DNA from: an uncultured Ruminococcus sp.
Lineage (GTDB): Bacteria; Bacillota; Clostridia; Oscillospirales; Ruminococcaceae
NCBI GenBank assembly: GCA_945868475.1
Contig: CAMBLM010000004.1
Coordinates: 118,693 to 182,692, forward strand
Length of the DNA stretch: 64,000 nucleotides
Reading direction: 5' to 3'
The translations under genes were made by a program, and so were the position numbers. Within the stretch, counting starts at the first letter, position 1; each line of letters opens with the position of its first letter. Of the stretch, positions 60,728 through 64,000 are shown one piece after another. The notes beneath the pieces are model-generated. The model saw only the letters and a list, made by a program, of their open reading frames with translations. It was not told the origin of the DNA and did no database searches.

Positions 60728-61459
60728 TCAGAAATTCTTTATTATAACTTCTTTAAATCTCCCTTGTGAAAGATTATTCTGACGTTCCACTGCTTTTATA
60801 TCAAAGTCCTTATATAATTCTCGGATAAAATCATCATCGTTATAAGATAGTATAAAACGCCCTTTTAAGGCTTTTAAAACAGCATTTAAACGGTAATGAT
60901 CTGCTTCTGCGAAACGCTCGCTGTAGTGCTTTTCTGTAGTGTGGTAGGGCGGATCGCAGTAAAAAAGAGCGTTCGGACGGTCGTACTGCTTTATCAGCTC
61001 TTCAAAGTCCTTATGCTCGATGAGTACATGTTCCAACCGCTTCTCTATATCCTCAAACCTTGTGGTATCAAGACTTTTCGGAGAGCAGCCGAAGGAATCT
61101 GTATCAGCTCCGAAGCTTATTTTTATGCAAACATAATACATAGCAGCTCTCTGAATGTCGGTAGTTCCCGAACTTTCAAGGCGGTTTCGGCAGTCTTGAA
61201 ACATCTCCCTACTATTTAAATAGTATCGTATTTCCTTTTGAAGCTCTTCTCTGTGATACTTTAAGCATCGAAACAGATTGACAAGCTGCCCGTTTGCATC
61301 GTTATACACCTCTATCGGTGCGTGTTTGTCAGATGCAAAAAGCACCGAAGCTCCACCGCCGAACACCTCGATATAACGCTCAAAATCCGTTGGGAACTCC
61401 GAAATAATACGCTTCGCAAGCTGCGACTTGCCGCCGATCCATGGAATAAAAGACCTCAT
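60728..61459 (-). CDS. Phage-type DNA adenine methyltransferase (D12 class)
   Basis: 243 aa from the ATG at 61459 (AGGAGG 9 bases upstream). The FxGxG-like SAM motif is PWIGGKSQLAKRIISEF and YIEVFGGGASVLF, and the catalytic motif is FYCDPPYHTTEKHY. Such Dam-like enzymes (M.DpnIIA type) methylate N6 of adenine in GATC or a related site, protecting phage DNA. It lies after the holin at the end of the lysis block, on the minus strand. Confidence 0.9.
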   Translation of the reverse strand: MRSFIPWIGGKSQLAKRIISEFPTDFERYIEVFGGGASVLFASDKHAPIEVYNDANGQLVNLFRCLKYHREELQKEIRYYLNSREMFQDCRNRLESSGTTDIQRAAMYYVCIKISFGADTDSFGCSPKSLDTTRFEDIEKRLEHVLIEHKDFEELIKQYDRPNALFYCDPPYHTTEKHYSERFAEADHYRLNAVLKALKGRFILSYNDDDFIRELYKDFDIKAVERQNNLSQGRFKEVIIKNF

Positions 61460-61515
61460 AAATATAAACCTCCTAAAAATATATCGGGGAGCAGGTTTCC
61501 CTACTCCCCGAAAAG

Positions 61516-61734
61516 TCATTCTTTTGTTTCCTGCTCCTGCTTAATTGCTGCCTTGTCGGTGCTACCTTCTGCAAGCATATATATTGCCAATGTACCTGTG
61601 GCGGTGATTACGCCTACAACTTTTTCCTGCGAATCCGCATTAGCACCGAAAGCGATCATAACGCTTATCACAACGCCGCTTACAGCTGCCCAAAACTTCC
61701 TTGACGATAATTTTCTTTTCCAATTGATGTTCAT
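61516..61734 (-). CDS. Phage holin (phi LC3-like)
   Basis: 72 aa from the ATG at 61734 (AGGAGG 9 bases upstream). MNINWKRKLSSRKFWAAVSG is the family start, followed by two helices (VVISVMIAFGANA; VVGVITATGTLAIYMLAEG) and an acidic tail. Holins make the membrane holes that release the amidase encoded just upstream. Confidence 0.8.
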   Translation of the reverse strand: MNINWKRKLSSRKFWAAVSGVVISVMIAFGANADSQEKVVGVITATGTLAIYMLAEGSTDKAAIKQEQETKE

Positions 61735-61747
61735 AAAGATTAACCTC

Positions 61748-62578
61748 CTAAATTTTTTTAACGTATTTATCTCCGATGTTGATCCAGCCAATTCCCGATT
61801 TGAGCTTGCCCCAAACCGCGGAGCCGACCTGCGCAACCTCGACAATTGTATAGACACCGCCGCCACGGATTACGCCGACAGCCTTATTTGCAACACCTGC
61901 AGCGCATCTGATATTAAGTGCCTCGTCAATGATCCTTACCTTAAACGGCACATAGGAAACAGTGCTATCGGTCGGCTTGTCAACTTCACCGCAACCCATT
62001 ATATACGCCACTCTCTGTTTTAAAGCCAACCACCGCGCATTGGCAACAGCCTCTGTCTGATACTTCGTAGGCACATACCATAACGGACACTGTTTACCTG
62101 TCACGTCATAATGCCGTATGATATCCTTTATCGGGTCAAGACTGTATTTTTTGCAGAGATAAGCACAAAGCTCTGCGAGCGACTGCTCCGTTGCTGCTGT
62201 AAATTTGCCGTTTGCATCAGGGTGACAGCACTCGATACTAATGCTGTATCCGTTAGCCTGATTAGTGCAGTAGCTCCACTCATCGAGCGGCAGACACTGT
62301 ACGACCTCACCCGACAACCCGATAATAAAGTGCGATGACACCCAGCGCAGGTCTATACGCTGACCTTTGTAGAGCATATATGTACCGTCCTTGTTTAAGC
62401 AATACTTGCCCGTTTTGTCGGGGATCTGATCTTTAAGTCCCTCGAAATAATCACGATTATTTTTTGCTGTCGAGCCTGCCGATCCAATATAATGCACTGC
62501 GATTTTTTTTACGCTTTTCAAATGTATCTGCGGTCGGCTGAACTTGTTCGGCGTGAGCAAAGCATCAGTTATCTTCAT
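61748..62578 (-). CDS. N-acetylmuramoyl-L-alanine amidase (endolysin) with SH3 domain
   Basis: 276 aa from the ATG at 62578 (GGAGGCAGAAA). An Amidase_2 domain (about 20-175) shows zinc ligands in KKIAVHYIGSAGS and in IIRHYDVTGKQCPLWYV, plus ANGYSISIECCHPDANGKF. A C-terminal bacterial SH3 domain (GVIRGGGVYTIVEVAQVGSA) binds the wall. It cleaves peptidoglycan stems at the end of the phage cycle. Its start overlaps the CD1375-like gene. Confidence 0.92.
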   Translation of the reverse strand: MKITDALLTPNKFSRPQIHLKSVKKIAVHYIGSAGSTAKNNRDYFEGLKDQIPDKTGKYCLNKDGTYMLYKGQRIDLRWVSSHFIIGLSGEVVQCLPLDEWSYCTNQANGYSISIECCHPDANGKFTAATEQSLAELCAYLCKKYSLDPIKDIIRHYDVTGKQCPLWYVPTKYQTEAVANARWLALKQRVAYIMGCGEVDKPTDSTVSYVPFKVRIIDEALNIRCAAGVANKAVGVIRGGGVYTIVEVAQVGSAVWGKLKSGIGWINIGDKYVKKI

Positions 62579-62681
62579 TTTCTGCCTCCAACATCTTTCT
62601 GACTTCTTCGCGCCATTTAAGCGGCACATCGTCAAGCGTTTTCTTGTTCGCCTTGATAAGATTAAAATAAAGCTTAGCCAT
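62565..62681 (-). CDS. CD1375-like small phage protein
   Basis: 38 aa, MAKLYFNLIKANKKTLDDVP followed by LKWREEVRKML. It matches the short phage family named after C. difficile CD1375, found before lysis genes. GGAGGTGATGATGA precedes the start. It overlaps both the preceding and following genes by about 8 and 14 bp. Confidence 0.7.
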   Translation of the reverse strand: MAKLYFNLIKANKKTLDDVPLKWREEVRKMLEAENEDN

Positions 62682-62973
62682 TCATCATCACCTCCGCTAA
62701 TTCCGCTATTGCCAGCTCGACTTCAAGCTTGTCCGCCGCAGAAGTTTCCGCAAGCTCCGCCACCGCAAGAGCAAGATCAATATTGCTGTCAGCCTGCGTT
62801 TCAAGCTTTGCGATAATATCGGTCGAAACGTAGGGATAGAACGACCCATTATCTTCATAGCAATAGCATAAACGTCTTGCATCACTCATCAAAGCGAGTG
62901 GATGATCGTCCGCTATTTCGTGCTTTGCTCCGCTTGATGCAATACGATTTTCACCGTCAGTATATATAATCAT
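62674..62973 (-). CDS. Small phage protein of unknown function
   Basis: 99 aa, starting MIIYTDGENRIASSGAKHEI. An N-terminal beta-like part precedes a Leu/Ala-rich amphipathic helix (NIDLALAVAELAETSAADKL). It fits a small XkdX-type or baseplate-associated protein between tail and lysis genes, but no family is assigned. A GGGGTG site precedes the ATG. Confidence 0.6.
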   Translation of the reverse strand: MIIYTDGENRIASSGAKHEIADDHPLALMSDARRLCYCYEDNGSFYPYVSTDIIAKLETQADSNIDLALAVAELAETSAADKLEVELAIAELAEVMMNG

Positions 62974-62991
62974 TTGATCACCCCTTTTTAA

Positions 62992-63795
62992 CTACGAGAG
63001 CTTTAGCCCTTCTAATGTCATGAATTTATCTTTCTGCCAATTTCTTAACTCAATTTTGATGTAATAATTTCCTTTCAGATTTGCTATATTACAATTTAAA
63101 TCACCGTTGGAACTTTTTATGTACTCTGCATCAATCGCCGAAAAATCGGGATTCTTTGAAATCTGTACATTATATTCATTGACATAATCTGCTACATCGA
63201 CAAAAAGATTGGTATATTCGCTTAACATTATTGGTCCGAACCGTATAGCAAATATTGCAGGATCAGATTCATTTTCACTGCTCGAATACGCTCTTATGCC
63301 GTTTCCCAATTCTATTATTCTTGTAATATTGATCTGATCAACTACCTCATATACTTTCGGTGAGGCGGTAGACGGAAAAATTGTTTGTGTTTTGGCATAG
63401 GTAATCATCGGCACAAGCTTACTGCTTGCCTCATCATATCCGATAACCTGTGTATTGTACATTCCTGTCAAGTCAACGGGAACGCCATCGATATATTTAG
63501 CATTGGCATCACCTCCCCCAGCAGCCGACTTAAAAGGGCAGGCTGCGATAGCCGATGCAATTATCTGTACTTTGCCCTCACCGAGCAAAGTAATGCCGTC
63601 ATTGCCCACACCGCCCGAAATGCGGAGCTGAGAGCCTGCCGCAACGGTGTAAGTCCCGTCTGCATCAGCTTCGGGAACTCCAACCGATGCATATACGTCC
63701 GATGCGGTTTTGTTGTCTATCCAGTAATATGGATATGCTCCCTCAAACGTGATTTTCTGCGGCGTGTCTGCTGTGAGTGTTACTGTTTTAACCAT
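62992..63795 (-). CDS. Phage tail-associated protein
   Basis: 267 aa from the ATG at 63795 (AAGGAGG 8 bases upstream). The N-terminal part (VTLTADTPQKITFEGAYPYY, WIDNKTASDVYASVGVPEAD) resembles the capsid or tail fibre attachment module common in Clostridia phages. A glycine-rich GGGDANAKYIDG linker follows, then an all-beta C-terminal region. A role in tail fibre or baseplate is inferred from position before lysis genes. Confidence 0.65.
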   Translation of the reverse strand: MVKTVTLTADTPQKITFEGAYPYYWIDNKTASDVYASVGVPEADADGTYTVAAGSQLRISGGVGNDGITLLGEGKVQIIASAIAACPFKSAAGGGDANAKYIDGVPVDLTGMYNTQVIGYDEASSKLVPMITYAKTQTIFPSTASPKVYEVVDQINITRIIELGNGIRAYSSSENESDPAIFAIRFGPIMLSEYTNLFVDVADYVNEYNVQISKNPDFSAIDAEYIKSSNGDLNCNIANLKGNYYIKIELRNWQKDKFMTLEGLKLS

Positions 63796-63808
63796 TGATT
63801 TTTCCTCC

Positions 63809-64000
63809 TTATTTTGGTTTAGGGTACAACTGAGGGCAGTTGCTAAATTTATTGCCATTGAGGTTACAACCGTCTGCAAGCACAAGCGACTGCAAGCTGT
63901 AGCAACCGTCAAATTCATCAACCGCTATCGCTGTGAGCTTTGGTACATTAACAGATTTTAAGGAGTAGCAGTTAGTTTTAAATGCCGCTCCGTCCTCTGA
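63809..64000 (-). CDS. BspA-type LRR tail protein (5' end outside window)
   Basis: The last 63 residues are visible, with the LRR_5 repeats CYSLKSVNVPKLTAIAVDEF and GCYSLQSLVLADGCNLNG, ending SNCPQLYPKPK. BspA repeats often form phage receptor-binding tail proteins. It precedes the 63795 gene by 13 bp in the prophage transcript. Confidence 0.7.
   Translation of the reverse strand, partial: SEDGAAFKTNCYSLKSVNVPKLTAIAVDEFDGCYSLQSLVLADGCNLNGNKFSNCPQLYPKPK

Overview
The window looks like a piece of a gut or rumen Clostridia chromosome, most likely Ruminococcus / Oscillospiraceae-like. The grounds are moderate GC with standard code, Firmicutes-type Shine-Dalgarno and SigA promoters (mostly TTGACA-17-TATAAT), a DUF6465 protein, secreted proteins with choline-binding-type repeats, AgrC/AgrA-like GHKL/LytTR signalling, and anaerobic NrdD/NrdG. 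The species cannot be fixed from the sequence alone.

Layout. 1-5.0 kb (minus): the start of a flagellar basal-body operon (flgB-flgC-fliE-fliF, the last running off the edge), preceded by a PilZ-ParA-ComFB cluster. 5.3-25.7 kb: ordinary core genes, including a PfkB sugar kinase, SbcC, a MATE exporter behind a probable attenuator, DegV, a hybrid histidine kinase, a cupin, a 3D-domain cell-wall protein, a nitroreductase, the NrdR-controlled nrdD-nrdG operon with a phosphatase and an RlmI-like methyltransferase, and a Cys-rich unknown. Intergenic spaces here are full of short non-coding repeats, above all a MITE family with TACTAAACACC ends and TTA/TAA target duplications. 26-29 kb: decayed genes (sensor kinase, AKR/NAD(P)-binding chimera, MerR). 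29.6-32.3 kb: a GHKL kinase / LytTR regulator pair divergent from a 13-codon peptide ORF and a small protein.

32.5-45.6 kb is an AT-rich accessory region. It has a glycosyltransferase, a stub of a plasmid-type RepA gene and a 3' half of tRNA-Trp, which is the footprint of tRNA-targeted integration. Then comes a defence-type neighbourhood: an intact three-gene operon (sce7726 nuclease-like, sce7725/beta protein, HEPN/RES NAD-cleaving toxin-like), and a graveyard of broken genes (ABC-type ATPase without Walker A, a frameshifted two-TM protein, an epimerase tail, a 5'-truncated ThsB TIR gene head-to-head with a 5'-truncated SIR2 gene). A truncated ISAs1 element and an IS110 element with a probable bridge RNA close the region.

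45.8-54.6 kb (minus): a run of secreted, lipoprotein and membrane proteins with choline-binding-type repeats, DUF5067 and leucine-rich repeats, broken only by small HTH genes. 54.7-60.0 kb (plus): an unusual operon of an HTH-like protein, a protein kinase/P-loop NTPase/multi-TM fusion and a frameshifted polysaccharide flippase. 60.1-64 kb: an IS630-like N-terminal fragment directly behind a MITE end, a nonsense-mutated XRE regulator, and the lysis/tail end of a prophage (Dam methylase, holin, amidase, CD1375-like protein, tail-associated proteins).

The best candidates for new biology are the sce7726/sce7725/HEPN-RES operon, the kinase-NTPase-TM operon with flippase, and the tiny peptide next to the GHKL/LytTR pair.
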